A stretch of 64,000 bases of DNA from Miscanthus floridulus (GCF_019320115.1 NC_089584.1:80419922-80483921), one strand, 5' to 3'. Shown: positions 20,262 through 31,550, counted from the first letter of the stretch. Numbers and translations are program-made. Notes: a model not told the origin generated them from the letters alone.

Positions 20262-21260
20262 TTTTTTTGAAACAGAGCTTTCATTACTCTTGGCTGGACA
20301 CCAACTCCTCGAGGTATTGAGGTTCAGCATCCCAAGTAGCATGAGAGCCACTAGGCAACATACAACCGAAAGACGCTAGTTCATGAGCCAGCTTATTACA
20401 GACTCGAGGACAAACGAAAACAATACATGATACGAACTCAGATGCCATTAGCTACTTTATTTCGGTGATCAGATCCCCAAACGGGGACAGGTGGTAATCT
20501 ATCGCCTTCCAGGGAAGTCTTCACTGTGCTTGCGTCCGTCTCAAGGATAATGTGCGCTATTCCCACCGACGCCGCCATCCCCGGGCTTTCCAGACTTCCC
20601 AAGAGCTCGGCATGGAACGCGTTTTGGAGAAACATCTCCCTTCCCGCTCCCACCTTGTGCACGGCGCCCAAGTGGTTTCTGATGATGAACCCCCAGCCTC
20701 CTTCACCGGTCTGCATCAGGAACGCGCCATCAGAATTAAGTTTCAGCACCCCATCGCTCGGCCTTGTCCACCTGGATGTCTGACGGGATTCCGACAACAG
20801 CAGTTTCAGAGTCCTCTGATGCAGTTTGTCAGACAACGCCGCTGTTATGTATGCCACTTCCACGCCTGCTCTTCTTTTTCCCTCCTCCCTCCATTTGTTT
20901 CGTTCATCCCACCATAGCCAAAGGAGGAGAACAACCGTGCTCTGTGTCTTTCTAGTTTCAGCACCTTCTCCATCATATCCATTGCCGTCTCCGCTTGAGC
21001 AAGGTCACACCGTACCACTTCCAAGTTCAGTGCTCGCCATGCTTCTTTGACGTTCTTGCACTTAAACAGGAGGTGGCCGCCATCTTCGTCAAATCTCTCA
21101 CACATGCAGCAGTTTGTGTCAATTTTCATACCCTTTCTCTGTAGCACCCTCCGGAAAGTCAGGGTGCTGTGACTCAAACGCCGTAGGAAATGCTTCACCT
21201 TTGGCATATAGTCCAGTTTCTACAATTTCTTCCAGAAATCTCCCCTTCCTTCAGCTCCGC

Positions 21261-21261
<1 letters not shown>
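20262..21261 (-). pseudogene. 5'-truncated LINE: zf-RVT and RNase H ends of pol
   Basis: On the minus strand, 21207-20940 encodes a zf-RVT-like domain (KVKHFLRRLSHSTLTFRRVL, then CCMCERFDEDGGHLLFKCK with its Cys/His pattern). After a frameshift, 20770-20440 encodes an RNase H domain (SDGVLKLNSDGAFL, GGWGFIIRNHLGAVH, AELLGSLESPG, IILETDAS). The order zf-RVT then RNase H is that of plant non-LTR elements. The 3' end reads AAAGCTCTGTTTCAAAAAAA on the minus strand at 20262-20280, the usual grass LINE tail. The reverse transcriptase core is absent, as expected of 5' truncation. It is not functional. Confidence 0.85.

Positions 21262-21294
<33 letters not shown>
21262..21294. repeat. 33-base poly-C run
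   Basis: Uninterrupted C from 21262 to 21294, followed by TCCCCCCCACCCCC. It lies exactly where the LINE homology stops. It may be a real slippage tract or a sequencing/assembly artefact. Confidence 0.9.
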
Positions 21295-21297
<3 letters not shown>

Positions 21298-21300
21298 CCC

Positions 21301-21880
21301 CCACCCCCTCTTCAAGCCTGCTGATTTCGCCTCATTACCACTCTGTGCACCCGGTATGCAGATTTAACAGAGAAGCAACCCTTACTGTCCTAATGGCAGG
21401 CAAGGACATCGTCCATCTCAACGCGCACCGGTATAGTTCGGGTTAGAACAACAGTAACTTACTGAGTAAGCAAAGTCGGTGCTCTCTAGGTTCAAACAGA
21501 TGATGAAGTGGAAATTTGTACAACTAGAACTAGTACATTGGATGAGCTGACTCGTTGTCAGATCGATACACTGTCTATCACTAAAAGAGAATAGTGCTGT
21601 TTATCTATATGTCTACACTATAAACAAGCCAAGCAAGCTAGAGACATTGGATACCCACCGTGATACGGAAATAATCTCCGTGCACTCGATTAGATATGGA
21701 AACCATCTACGGAAGCGCGTGGAGAAGAAACTCACGTAGATGCGTGGGTACTTTGTGGGCGGCTGAAAAAAAGACAGCGAGGGCGACGGAGAGGTTTTGC
21801 ATGGCAGGAACGCGTAAGTTGCGTGGACGGGGGGTGCCCATGTGTTATAACACAACTCATTAATACATCTTAAATTCAGA
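21301..21880. other. Unassigned sequence
   Basis: No supported gene; ORFs on either strand are short and without domains. Confidence 0.4.
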
Positions 21881-23040
21881 ATCTATATTATTGCTGGACA
21901 GGAGTTGTTTCAACTCATATGAGAATGGGTCGATGAATTCGGAATGAATCCACATTTACCAAATTTTAATTCTAAATCCGGATACAGATACGGATATTAT
22001 CGGATATGGATACAAAATAGATATCTCAAATTCGGATTCATATTCCGATATCTACTAGATTTTGAAGATAATGCTTGTATATGATTTTAGTAGAACAAAA
22101 TTATTTTGCATTTAGAGAATATAATTATATAGCACATGGAGATAACGACAACTCATAAAATATGTATTTAATAAATATTTCAATAGTTAAATATGTCAAG
22201 AATCAATAAAACTTGAAATAAATATTTAATAACAAGTAGTTTAGAATATATAAAAATAATTTCATCAATGCATCAATAAGTAAAGTACTTAAAATTAATA
22301 TGATTAGCCAGTACTTAAAATTAATATGATTAGCCATATTAAAATTAACCTTTACATCATAATGTTATTGGCCATATACATAAGTTTTAAATAGTTTAAA
22401 CATTGCATACCATTTGCTATATTAAAATTGATATCATTTAGGGGCCGTTTGGATCCTTCGTTTGGAGGAATTGAAATCTACTTAATAAATTAGGCTATTT
22501 GGCTTGGAATTTGACATTCCACCACTTTTCAAAGTTCAAGTATAAGCCTATCTCAAATTCATAAGGTCGGAGATAAAAATTGATTCTATAGATCACCATT
22601 CTATGTTTCTATTTTGCAACTTGTAACACGCTCTTCAACTCGTCCCCCATACGACAGAAATGCAACACATAAGTATCTCTTTTCTATAGCCAACAATAAT
22701 ATACAAATATAATCCATATACAACCATATTAGCTTAATTAATATGTGTCTAAATTATAATTATTAAAATAAATTCAATTCCAAGGATCCAAACGGGGCCT
22801 TACATTAATTACTAGTCATAGATATAAGTTCTAGATGTTTTACAGGGTATTTTGTTGTTCATGAATACAAATATTGTCGAATATTAAACATCTTTCTTAA
22901 TACGAAAATCAGATGAAGTGAATACGGTTGTATAGTATCCATATTAGAATTGAATACGAATACAGATATCCATATTAACTTAAAATGAATACGAATATCA
23001 GATCTTTCAGATATTTTAACACCTGGATCCATCCCTAGGA
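21881..23040. mobile_element. AT-rich GGATAT/CGAATATC repeat element, split by a MITE
   Basis: The left arm (21900-22080) has CGGATATTATCGGATATGGATACAAA and the right arm (22850-23035) has GAATACGAATACAGATATCC-type words, roughly complementary to the left arm. A direct near-repeat AGTACTTAAAATTAATATGATTAGCCA occurs at 22275-22335. Resembles a degenerate grass MITE-like repeat; ends not resolved. Confidence 0.45.
22441..22799. mobile_element. Tourist-like (PIF/Harbinger) MITE, 359 bp
   Basis: The left end GGGGCCGTTTGGATCCTT and the complement of the right end GGCCCCGTTTGGATCCTT are terminal inverted repeats. TTA flanks both sides (22438-22440 and 22800-22802), the 3-bp duplication typical of PIF/Harbinger elements. 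Confidence 0.88.
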
Positions 23041-23516
23041 TACGAAGGGCGCGAGGGCACCGTGAAGTTAAAATGGATTGGAGGAATCCCTTTTTCGCTC
23101 TTTAATATTAAAAGTCATATGTGTCTTTCTTAAACTCAATCTTTAAATTAACATTTGGAGAATCATTTGAATAAAGAGTGTTTTTATATCTTTCCATCAT
23201 CCAACAACTTTTCTACATTTTATGCGCATTGTAAAGTGCTAGTCCTTATCTTTGGCTAACGACAAATCCAAAATAGAGGATGACAATATTTTAAAGATCT
23301 AACTAAAGAAGTTGTTGGAGAAAAACTATTCATATCAATTTAGAATGATGTAAAGAGCTTGAAGTTTCTTTTAGATATAGATATAGATATGATATAAATG
23401 TAGATGGAGGGTAGTTGGACGGGTATGACACTTGCCTAATGTCATGTCTGGGCCTGTGGGCTGGCATAGTTTGGCCTGATTAATAACCGGGTTGTACATT
23501 TACTAGCTTGAACTTA
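23041..23516. other. Unassigned AT-rich sequence
   Basis: No gene seen. A short ATAGATATAGATATGATAT microsatellite lies at about 23375. Confidence 0.4.
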
Positions 23517-23710
23517 GTGCTTGTTTGGCGCCACTCCCAAGTGCTCCGGCTCCTCCTCCTGCCCAGGTACTGCAGCGTACTGGAGATAATTGTAGCACTG
23601 TTCAAAACGACTCCGGCTCTAGTCAAAATGCATTAAGAAACCGCTGGAGCCGGAGGAGCTACGATTTGAGGCTCGAGTGGCTCCTCCCGGAGCCATATGG
23701 CAAACAGCCC
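23517..23710. mobile_element. Tourist-like MITE, 194 bp
   Basis: The ends GTGCTTGTTTGGC and (complement of the right end) GGGCTGTTTGCC are imperfect inverted repeats, with GGAGCCGGAG-type words in the interior. TTA flanks both sides (23514-23516 and 23711-23713). Confidence 0.75.
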
Positions 23711-23729
23711 TTATAGTCTTACACATTTC

Positions 23730-24800
23730 TAAAAACGCTAATGCTTAAACGTGTCCGCCTCGCTGCTCCGGCCCACGACGCGCGCTCGGTGCCCCACTCG
23801 CTCCCTCCCGACGCGCACCCCACTCGCTCCCACCCCCACCGCCCCCTCGTACTCGGAATCGCACCACCCGCCCGGACTAGTGTTGCCCTCTGCGTCCGCG
23901 CGCTCATCCGCCTGCTGCCACCACTGCCGAGGCCTGTGCCATTGATGAGCTTCGCACAGGCGATCGCCGCGTCACTCTGTGGCATCAAACTCCGCGTCGG
24001 CATCGAGCTCTGCATCGACGAGCCTTTTTGCAACCGTATGTTTCACGCATTTCAGATGTACGCTTCATGTGTTTCATCTGTATGTTTCATGTGTTTTATC
24101 TGGATATTACAAAAAGATCTGGTGTTGCATATGTTGCAATAGCTTCGCACGTATGTTTCACATGTTTCATCTATTTCAGGTGTATGTTGCAACGTATGTT
24201 CCAAATGACGCGTCGACGAGCCTTTTTGCAACCATATGTTTCACAGGTTTCTGTTTCATATGTTTTATTTGTATGTTTCATTTGTTTCAGCTGGATGCTG
24301 CAAAAAAAATTGGTGTTGCATATGTTTCAATAGTTTCGCACGTATGTTTTAAGTGTATGTTTCACATGTTTCAGATATATGCTGCAAATGTATGTTCCAA
24401 ATGTCAGCTATTTCAGCCGCATGTTGCAAAGTGTTTCATCTGGATGTTGCAATGACTATACAAATATGTTTCAATATTATATTGTATATGTTGCAACGGT
24501 CAGACGGATGTTGTAGAGGAGATGAAATGTTAGGACGGGGAAGGGGCGCGGCCAAGAGAGAGCATGGCGGGGGACGGGGCCGCGGCGGGGGATGGCGCCG
24601 CGGCGTGGCGGGGAAGGAGCACAGCGGGCTTGACGCGGGGGCGGCGGGATGGGATCGAGGCGCGGGATGGGTCGCGGGCTGCCGGACACTATCGCTGTCG
24701 CGGGATTTAATGCGAGCATAGGGTGTTTGATGCGACGGGGGTGCAGGTGTCAGAGCTGTGTGTGTCTGGACGGAGGCGCGCCCCGCCCTATAAAAAAAAG
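23730..24800. mobile_element. GCAACAT-motif repeat element, copy 3
   Basis: A GC-rich left arm (23745-24010), then a dense run of GTATGTTTCA, TGTTGCATATGTT and CAGATGTACG-type motifs (24025-24505), then a GC-rich right arm ending near GTGTGTCTGGACGG. This is the family of copies 1 and 2, in opposite orientation to copy 2. ORFs across the core are translations of the repeat (Cys/Phe/Met/His-rich) and are not genes. Confidence 0.5.
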
Positions 24801-24814
24801 AAAAAAAACTAACT

Positions 24815-25930
24815 TGGTCCTCTGTCGTGTCGGCCTGTCGGGCCGGACTATACATGGCTAGACGGGCCGCACGGCACGGCACGGGCACGGACACGGCCAG
24901 GCACGACACGGGTAGGCACGGCACTACGCGGCACGGTAGCTTAGCCCTGCCGTGCCTGATAGTGCCGCCGTCTTAGCCCAGGCATGGCACTACGGCCTCT
25001 TATCCGTGTCGTGCCATGCCACCGAGCACGGCGGCCCACCATGCTAGTGTCGTTCCAGGTACTATCGTACTTTGGAGATCCCCCAAATTCATAGCGAGCA
25101 CGGCAGCACAGCTTGAAAAGAAAACTTAACAATCACAGATCGAGAAGGGAAATAGATCGATGAATAAAAGAAAAATCCATCAAGGAACACAAATCGAGAA
25201 ATCCCCAATATCTTTCTCATAAATCCACACATCATAGGTTATGCCGGGGCTGCCGATGCCGCCAGGAGGCCGAGGCCGCGCCGCAAGGCCACCGCCGGGA
25301 GCTCGGGGCCGCCGCCACAGTGACGGGGTTGGGGCCTGGGTCGCCACCGCAGTGCCGGGGCTGGGGCCGCCGATGCCGCTAGGAGGCCGAGGCCGCGCCG
25401 CAAGGCCACCACCGGGAGCCCGGGGCCAGGGCCTGGGCCGCCGCCGCAGTGACGGGGTTGGGGTCTGGGTTGCCTCCGTAGTGCCGGGGCTGGGGCTGGG
25501 GCCGCCGCTGCCAGCTTCACGAGCGGGAGGCCGCCCATGCCGACGCGCCTGCGCATCTCTGTGTGTGAGAGAAGCAGGGAGGGTCGGGGAGAGACCAAGA
25601 GTGAGAGCGCAGCTGCGCAGGAGAGCTGGAGAGGAGAGTTAGCTAGGGTTCCATGCACACATTTCTTTATATATGCCACTCTTCGCTCATCTAACGGTGC
25701 TGGTGGCATCCAACGGCGGGGAGGAATCGGGCCGCTGTCGTGCTGGCCCATTATCCGTGCCGTGCCCGTGCCGGTATTGCGGGCCGGTATCAAGGCCTAG
25801 GCACGACACTACGGCCGGGCCGTGCCAGGCACTGGCACGATGAGCGTCGGACCGGGCTGTTTCTGGGCCGTGCTTCTTCATGTCGTGCTTGGGCCGGCCC
25901 ATAGTGGTCGGGCCAAATGGCCAGCTATAG
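24815..25930. mobile_element. Element with GGCACGGC/GGCACGAC-rich ends (unclassified)
   Basis: 24838-25030 and 25735-25925 are packed with GCACGGCAC, GGCACGACAC and GGGCCGTGC words in opposite orientations, framing a unique centre (25050-25720). The layout is that of a non-autonomous DNA transposon with long repetitive arms. No duplication was found. The centre contains a GC-rich tandem repeat. Confidence 0.45.
25241..25540. repeat. GC-rich tandem repeat, 117-129 bp unit, about 2.4 copies
   Basis: CCGATGCC at 25253 recurs at 25370 (117 bases) and GACGGGGTTGGGG at 25322 recurs at 25451 (129 bases; 12 extra bases AGGGCCTGGGCC). ORFs on both strands are low-complexity Gly/Arg/Pro products. Confidence 0.8.
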
Positions 25931-26318
25931 GCCGGACCATCGATTTAGCACTGTATATAATCTCCCTCGCTGCCTCGCAGTTCTCCCGTGTGCTCTTGTG
26001 GCGACTGATTGGGCGGCCGCCGGCGCCGTGCCCAGGCCCCTTCGCCGGCGATGTGCACCCGATACACGCACCTTTCTTTTTCCTTCCGTCCCTGCTGTGC
26101 GAAACCGAGCAGCCCAACCCAACCTATTTGTATTCGCCTCTGATACCTATTTGTATTCGGATCTGATTTTGATTCAATTATAAATGTAATAGTAGTATAT
26201 ATTATGCCTGCAAATTTTTTTTCGTTTTCTTTTTTGCCAAAAAATAAAATCGGCGTACATGTCCGTCCCGGCCTACAACTCGGCAACCGAGGCGGAATTG
26301 GAGCCCGCCGACTCGGCG

Positions 26319-26328
26319 ATCTATATAT
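26319..26328 (+). promoter_or_regulatory. Candidate TATA box of the Agenet-ENT gene
   Basis: TCTATATATCTCC lies 150-160 bases before the ATG at 26479, giving a leader that holds a GCG triplet run at 26448-26465. A second TATA-like site (TGTATATAATC, about 25949) lies farther upstream, so the start point is not certain. Confidence 0.45.
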
Positions 26329-26478
26329 CTCCACCCAATCCAGGCGGTTCGGCTGCTTGGAGATTTCTCGCGGATTGTTGGGGATACGACTCCAAGAACT
26401 TGCCAAGTAGTAGTACAAAGGAGAGGGAGGGCAAGAGCGGGTGCGCGGCGGCGGCGGCGGCGGCGGTGAGGCCGAGCG

Positions 26479-27860
26479 ATGAGGATCAGGAAAGGGAACC
26501 CGGTGGAGGTGTGGACGCAGGAGGCCGGGTCGCCGGTTGGCGCGTGGCGCAGCGGCGAGGTCACGTGGGGCAACGGCCACTCGTACACCCTGCGGTGGCA
26601 CGACGGCGACGGCGAGGTGTCCGGGCGCATCTCGAGGAAGTCGGTCCGGCCGCGCCCGCCGCCCGCGCCGGTGCCGCGCGACCTGGACGCCGGGGACATG
26701 GTCGAGGTGTTCGACGACGACGACTGCCTGTGGAAGTGCGCCGAGGTCCAGGGTCCTGCGGCCGCCAACGACCGCCACTTCGACGTCAAGATCGTCGGCG
26801 CGGCCAAGGTCCTCACGGTCCCGGCGCAAAGGCTCCGCGTCCGCCAGGTGCTCCTGGACGACGTCTGGGTCGCGCTCCACAAGGTAAGGCCATCGCCGTC
26901 TCTCCCGTGCGCGTCAATAATAGATCGATTCTATTACATCTGGAGAGCACGTTTCCTGATATGTCGCCATGGTTCTTTTTCCATCAGGATAACCATGTCG
27001 CCGTCCAGAGCGCGATGCAGCCTCGTGCCATCGTCGGCATGGGCGTCGGCAGAGGCAAAGGCGGCTACAAGCCCATGGCGCCAGGCTTCACGCCGTTCTT
27101 GCAGAAGAGGAGCTTCGGCATGTTGGGTTCTGCTTCTCACACAACCTCCCATGTCAAGGGATTTGAGGACAATACCAAGAGGCTTAAGCAAGAACCCATC
27201 CCAAACGTGTGCGTGAACAACAAGCGGGACGAGATGAGCGGCGAAGATTGTGACAACGACGTTGGGATAGGCATTAATCCCGATGATGATGATGACCATC
27301 AGCAGCAACAGCAGCAGCAGCACGAGCGCAAGGACGACAAGGAGGAGGAAGACGATGACGACGACGACGACAGTGATTCCGACTCGTCTTCAGATGACAG
27401 CAGCAGTGGCAGTGACAGTGACAGTGACAGTGACAGCAGAACCAGGAGCATCGACGCCGGCAAGGATTGTCCTGCAGCTCCCACCACCATGCCTTGCAAC
27501 GTTCAGAAGGCCGGTCAGCTGCAACCCGTCAAGAAAGAACAACCCATCATCAAGGAAGAACAACCCGTCAAGAAAGAACAACATTGTGACGACACAGCTG
27601 AATCACGTGAGATCAAAAGCGAGCCACTGAAGCATCAGACGATGGGGGCGACGACGGTGCGGGAACACATCCACCATCTGGAGCTGGAGGCCTACGCTGC
27701 TCTGATGAAGGCGTTCCATGCGTGCGGTAACGCGCTGAGCTGGGAGAAGGAGGGTCTGCTCAGTGACCTTCGCGTGCACCTCCATATCTCGAACGACGAG
27801 CACCTTCAGGTGCTCAATGTGATCTTGAACCGCAAGAGGAGAACTGGAGGACCTCGCTGA
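26479..27860 (+). CDS. Agenet/Tudor-like and ENT-domain protein (two exons, 425 aa)
   Basis: Exon 1 is 26479-26883 and exon 2 is 26988-27860. Donor CACAAG|GTAAGG and acceptor CCATCAG|GATAAC bound a 104-bp intron in phase 0. Residues 1-58 (MRIRKGNPVEVWTQEAGSP..., GAWRSGEVTWGNGHSYTLRW) and about 68-130 (LDAGDMVEVFDDDDCLWK, RLRVRQVLLDDVWV) form a tandem Agenet/Tudor-like module. The middle is disordered: a Gln run (240-246), a long Asp/Ser/Glu tract (about 250-285) and Lys-Glu repeats (316-332). Residues 357-425 (VREHIHHLELEAYAALMKAF, LSWEKEGLLSDLRVHL) match the ENT (EMSY N-terminal) fold. Plant proteins with Agenet first and ENT last are described as Tudor-like or putative RNA-binding; Agenet modules read histone tails, and ENT is a dimerising or partner-binding helical domain. 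A nuclear chromatin role is inferred. A longer ATG-less frame upstream is rejected because this ATG begins the conserved MRxRKG start. No damage is seen. Confidence 0.92.
26884..26987 (+). other. Intron of the Agenet-ENT gene
   Basis: 104 bp, GTAAGG to TCAG. The frame happens to stay open through it, so retention would insert residues between the Agenet and disordered parts without a stop in the frame of exon 2. Confidence 0.8.
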
Positions 27861-27879
27861 TTTTGAATAATAAGCACAC

Positions 27880-27892
27880 CTGTACTAGTAGG
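27880..27892 (+). terminator. Possible polyadenylation signal of the Agenet-ENT gene
   Basis: TTTGAATAATAAGC just after the stop codon, an AATAAT/AATAA-type near-upstream element. TTGTATGTCTGTTTCAG about 35 bases later could be the far or cleavage region. Confidence 0.35.
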
Positions 27893-28098
27893 ACCAATAT
27901 GCATCTTCAGTCACAATCTTGTATGTCTGTTTCAGTTATTCAGTAGTTACATGCCCCTACCTGCATGAGAAAATGATATGGGCAACGACAGCTCCAAATT
28001 TTCTAGTGAAGAACTAGGTTGGTTCGATTGCTCTTTTGAATTGAGAGATTCTGGGCCACAATTTGTCAGCGTACATACAACACATCTGTATATATATA

Positions 28099-28347
28099 CT
28101 CCCTTCAGCTTAATAAAAGAAGTCATTTCAGACAAGGCTTGAGTAAGCATTGAGAATATAAATCTTGAATAATTTATAAGTTGTTGAGTTTGGAAATATG
28201 AAAACCATAAGAATATATTTGTTTTGAAAAATATTTTCATAAAAATATACATATATCACTTTTTATTAAATATTTTTATATAAATAAGAAGCCAAAGTTA
28301 TGTTTTGGAGACCGTATCGTTGTCCAAAACGACTTCTTTTATCGGAG
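28099..28347. mobile_element. Stowaway-like (Tc1/Mariner) MITE, 249 bp
   Basis: The left end CTCCCTTCAGCTTAATAAAA and the complement of the right end CTCCGATAAAAGAAGTC share CTCC...AAAAGAAGTC. TA flanks both sides (28097-28098 and 28348-28349). Interior is AT-rich. Confidence 0.85.
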
Positions 28348-28727
28348 TATTCTTTTTAAAAAACTAGCAAAAATGCCCGTACGTTGGAGAAAATGCGTCA
28401 TCCAGAGCCTTGACATTTCTGTGTTGTTTGTCTTTAAAACTATAATTTTTTTTATTTATATCATTATATTTTTATTGGGCTCGACATTATAGTAGAAAAC
28501 ATACGTAAATAATTTTGAGTCAACATATTTTATTCTACTTAAGTAATCAATCGCATGTATGACATTGGGCACGAAGGGTCAGGGGCGCCCGTTTCACTTC
28601 TATTTCCTATTATAACATCAAAGAATCAATAAATGCAATTGAGCGTACTACATACCAGAGAATTTACTTAGGGTATAAACATTTCATCGTGCAACTTTTT
28701 TAAAAAAACCGATCGAGACAATATGGC
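28348..28727. other. Unassigned AT-rich sequence
   Basis: AGCAAAAATGCCCGTACGTTGG at 28367 resembles the start of a widespread grass repeat. No gene. Confidence 0.35.
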
Positions 28728-28854
28728 TCGGTCTGAAACTTGGCTTGTTCGGCTTATTTTTTCAGCTAAAACAGTGCTTTTCTCTCACAACATTTCAGCC
28801 AGAACAGTGTTTTTCAGCCAATTTCAGCCAAGTTTCAGACCAGCTAACGGGGCC
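28728..28854. mobile_element. MITE related to the one at 18964-19093
   Basis: Left GGTCTGAAACTTGGC and right GCCAAGTTTCAGACC are inverted. The interior holds TTCAGCCAGAACAGTGTTTTT, as in the earlier copy. Confidence 0.7.
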
Positions 28855-30267
28855 AATAACACACAATTAATCAATAGGAAATATCACTAGTGAAGCGGTT
28901 TTTATTTACTTCAACTCTACAAGCAGCTCCAGTGATAGACATGAAGCTGTTTTGGTGAAACATTTGGCAAAAAAAAAACTCCTTATGCTAGGTAAAAACT
29001 ATAAAATGCCCATCATACCCTTTCTTTTCTTTTCATTCTTTTTCTTTTTTTTTCTCTTCTTTGTTATCCTCATCCACTCACACCTGAGGCCTCCAACTTT
29101 GTCTACTTGAAGCCTTGCCAAGGCGTCCACGGAGCCTTGACAGGCTGATGGTCACAGCACCCTAGTGGCCACATAGCCCCAACGCGACCACGCCTTGGCA
29201 GTTATGCGACGGCACCCCGGCGGCCGACCGGCCTCAAGCCCCAACAACTCGAAAGCCTCATCCGTGTCACCGTCTCCCCGCCCCACCGCGCATCATCGTT
29301 GTTGCTCATCCTCACCTCGGTCTCGCTTACGAGTCATGACGCCGTCTCATAAGGTCACGCCACTGTTGCCTGACCTCGTCGTCGTCTCTACGCCTTATGC
29401 CATCGTAGTTCTCGTTCCGACCTCAGCATCTTTTCGCGCCGCCTCGTCTGCGACGATATGGTACCTTGTGTATATGGTTTAATTGGTGTCCAATTTAACC
29501 TAATTTGTATTCAATTTATTGAGTCATTGTATATATTGTATTCGATTTGTCATGTTAGATTCGTATACGGAAGTCCACGTTGGAGATGAGGCCCTTGGTA
29601 TATCATCGATTGCGGAACGGAGTGGAGGATTAAAGCGGGAGGCAGAACAAAAATTTTTAATGGCTGAAGTTTTGTCTCTTTATTATTAGATATAGAAAAA
29701 AGAGTATCGCCGATGCACTCTAACCGGACTTAGAAAAAATGGAAAAAAGATATCAAAACAGAAAAAGAACTGTGAAAGGAACAAATTTCATATCCGATGG
29801 ACTCTAACCAAAACTGGAAATAAACATAAATAAAAAAAGACATCAAAACAAGACTCTAAACGGAGCTGAAAAAAAGACGCAACTTGAAAAAATAGAAATA
29901 AAAAAATACATCAAAAGAGGAAAAAGACTCTAATCGGAAATTAAAAAAAGAAATCGACACATGAAAAGCCTCACGTCTTCTCGTACGTGACGGATAGTCA
30001 GTAAGGAAAAAACCCAGAAAAGTCCAAGAAGAGAAATTGAGATATTCTTTCTTATTTGGATTATGATTCCTATTCACTGCTCAAATAAAGGACTCTGTTT
30101 GGATTACGATTAGGATATACGTACGAGCACGGGTTATATATATAAGTCTGGGTGAAAAAAAAACTTTCTATTATCAGGTAGTTAGAGAAAGACGGACAAA
30201 AAAAATAGGCTAAAATTTTACTTGTTTATTACCAGGTATAGAATCTTTGGGGATATTTTTGGTGCCC
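28855..30267. other. Unassigned sequence; repeated GGACTCTAACC motif
   Basis: 29195-29482 has a Pro/Ser/Thr-rich ORF in GC-rich sequence without known domain. From 29700 to 29960 variants of CACTCTAACCGGACTTAGAAAAA / GGACTCTAACCAAAACTGGAAA recur at roughly 50-100 base spacing with A-rich filler. No gene is supported. Confidence 0.4.
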
Positions 30268-30415
30268 ATGCTTGATCAACAGCTTTTTTTGTTGGTTGGT
30301 TCGTTTCGTTGCTGGTTCATGAAGAAGTACTGCTGGCTAGTTTGTGTGAGAGAAAAATACTGTTCCGATTAAAAATTTACGATCATTTACGACAAGCCAC
30401 AGCCAAACGAACAGA
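30268..30415. mobile_element. Degenerate MITE-like sequence
   Basis: Contains the GAGAGAAAAATACTGTTC tract and an AAGCCACAGCCAAACGAACAGAAC end typical of a grass MITE family. The left end is decayed. Confidence 0.4.
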
Positions 30416-31099
30416 ACTGTAAGACGATAGTTTTTTAGAATTAAATCTTTTTATAAGAAAGGAATCCTTCCGTCACCAAAATCAGCAGGTAATAAGAGGA
30501 AAAAAGATCCATAGCATAATAAGGGCACTCCCAAATCTCGATGCAGAAACCACTTTAGTTTCTATCCCTATTAATGATTTTGTCACCCAAGTATTTTAGT
30601 GATGTGACGAGCATTTTAAGTAGTGGATGGTGTGCGGGCCTCGTGATGCTCACGGGATGGTGTGCGGGATGGGGAACGCCTTCACGTTCATGGCCGGGCA
30701 GTTGGAGCTACGCTGCCACCGACTCCGTGCAGGCGCTGTCGCTGGTAAGCACGTTTTGAGACATGCTCTTCGGCGATTACCGATGGAGGCCGAATGGAGA
30801 AGTAGTCGGGAGAAGGCCGGACTCCATGGTGGCTTGCGTGAGACGTGGAAATATCTCGAAGAGGAAGATAGGTGAGGCGTGGATGAAGCCACAGAATGAA
30901 GCCAGCCGCAGGGGATCGGAGGAGAGAGAGAAACAATCACGAGAACAATTGCTGAGTTTTAGTGGGTCCATCTGAAAAATACTGCATTAGAGTGTAGTTT
31001 CTAGTCGCTGTGTCTTATGACGTAGAAACTACTCCATCCATACTTTAAGGTCGTTTTGTACAGTATTTAGCATACAAGAAGTGATTAATTAGGTTGGTT
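30416..31099. other. Possible gene fragment, unrecognised
   Basis: 30627-30875 and 30763-30975 are plus-strand frames with non-repetitive composition (for example GNAFTFMAGQLELRCHRL, and DYRWRPNGEVVGRRPDSMV), and GGATGGTGTGCGGG occurs twice (30626 and 30655). I recognise no domain. It may be a captured or decayed exon. Confidence 0.3.
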
Positions 31100-31550
31100 T
31101 TTCTCTATTTGCCTTTATTAAGGGTGGAAGGAGAAATTGCTCGAAGAAGGTTTCGGCGAGGGTCTCCGTAGAGCCCTGAGACTCGGAGCCCGGAGTTTAT
31201 TCCGGGATGGTCCGGAGGGGCATCCCGGGGCTCCGGCCTAAGTGTAGCATGTTGACGGCTGACGAAAGCTGGATGGCGACCTAGTCGGCGAGTAGACGGG
31301 CGCAGTCCACCTGGTCGGCGAGTTTGCCCCTCAGGGCGTGTTGGTAAGCGGTGGTGGCGTTGGTGAACCCGAAGGGTAGGGCCGTAACCCCTGCAGTTTT
31401 CCGAGCAGCCTCCGCTAGATCTAGATCGGAGGGTGGCCGGCGCTGAACCAGAGTGTCCAGAGCCGATTCGGCGATGGAGAGACAATCGACGAGCTTCAGT
31501 CCGACCCGATCGATGGATTCAATCAGATCGTCGTTGTTGATCTGCCTCCT

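Noticed and set aside
23741..24455. Cys/Phe/Met-rich ORFs with repeated YVSHV- and CFICMF-like stretches
   Set aside because: Direct translation of the GTTTCATATGTTGCA-type repeat in three frames.
26259..26478. Upstream extension of the Agenet-ENT frame (starting at 26259)
   Set aside because: It starts at GTG-like or untranslated leader sequence in a different frame from exon 1 and lacks similarity; the ATG at 26479 begins the conserved MRxRKG start.
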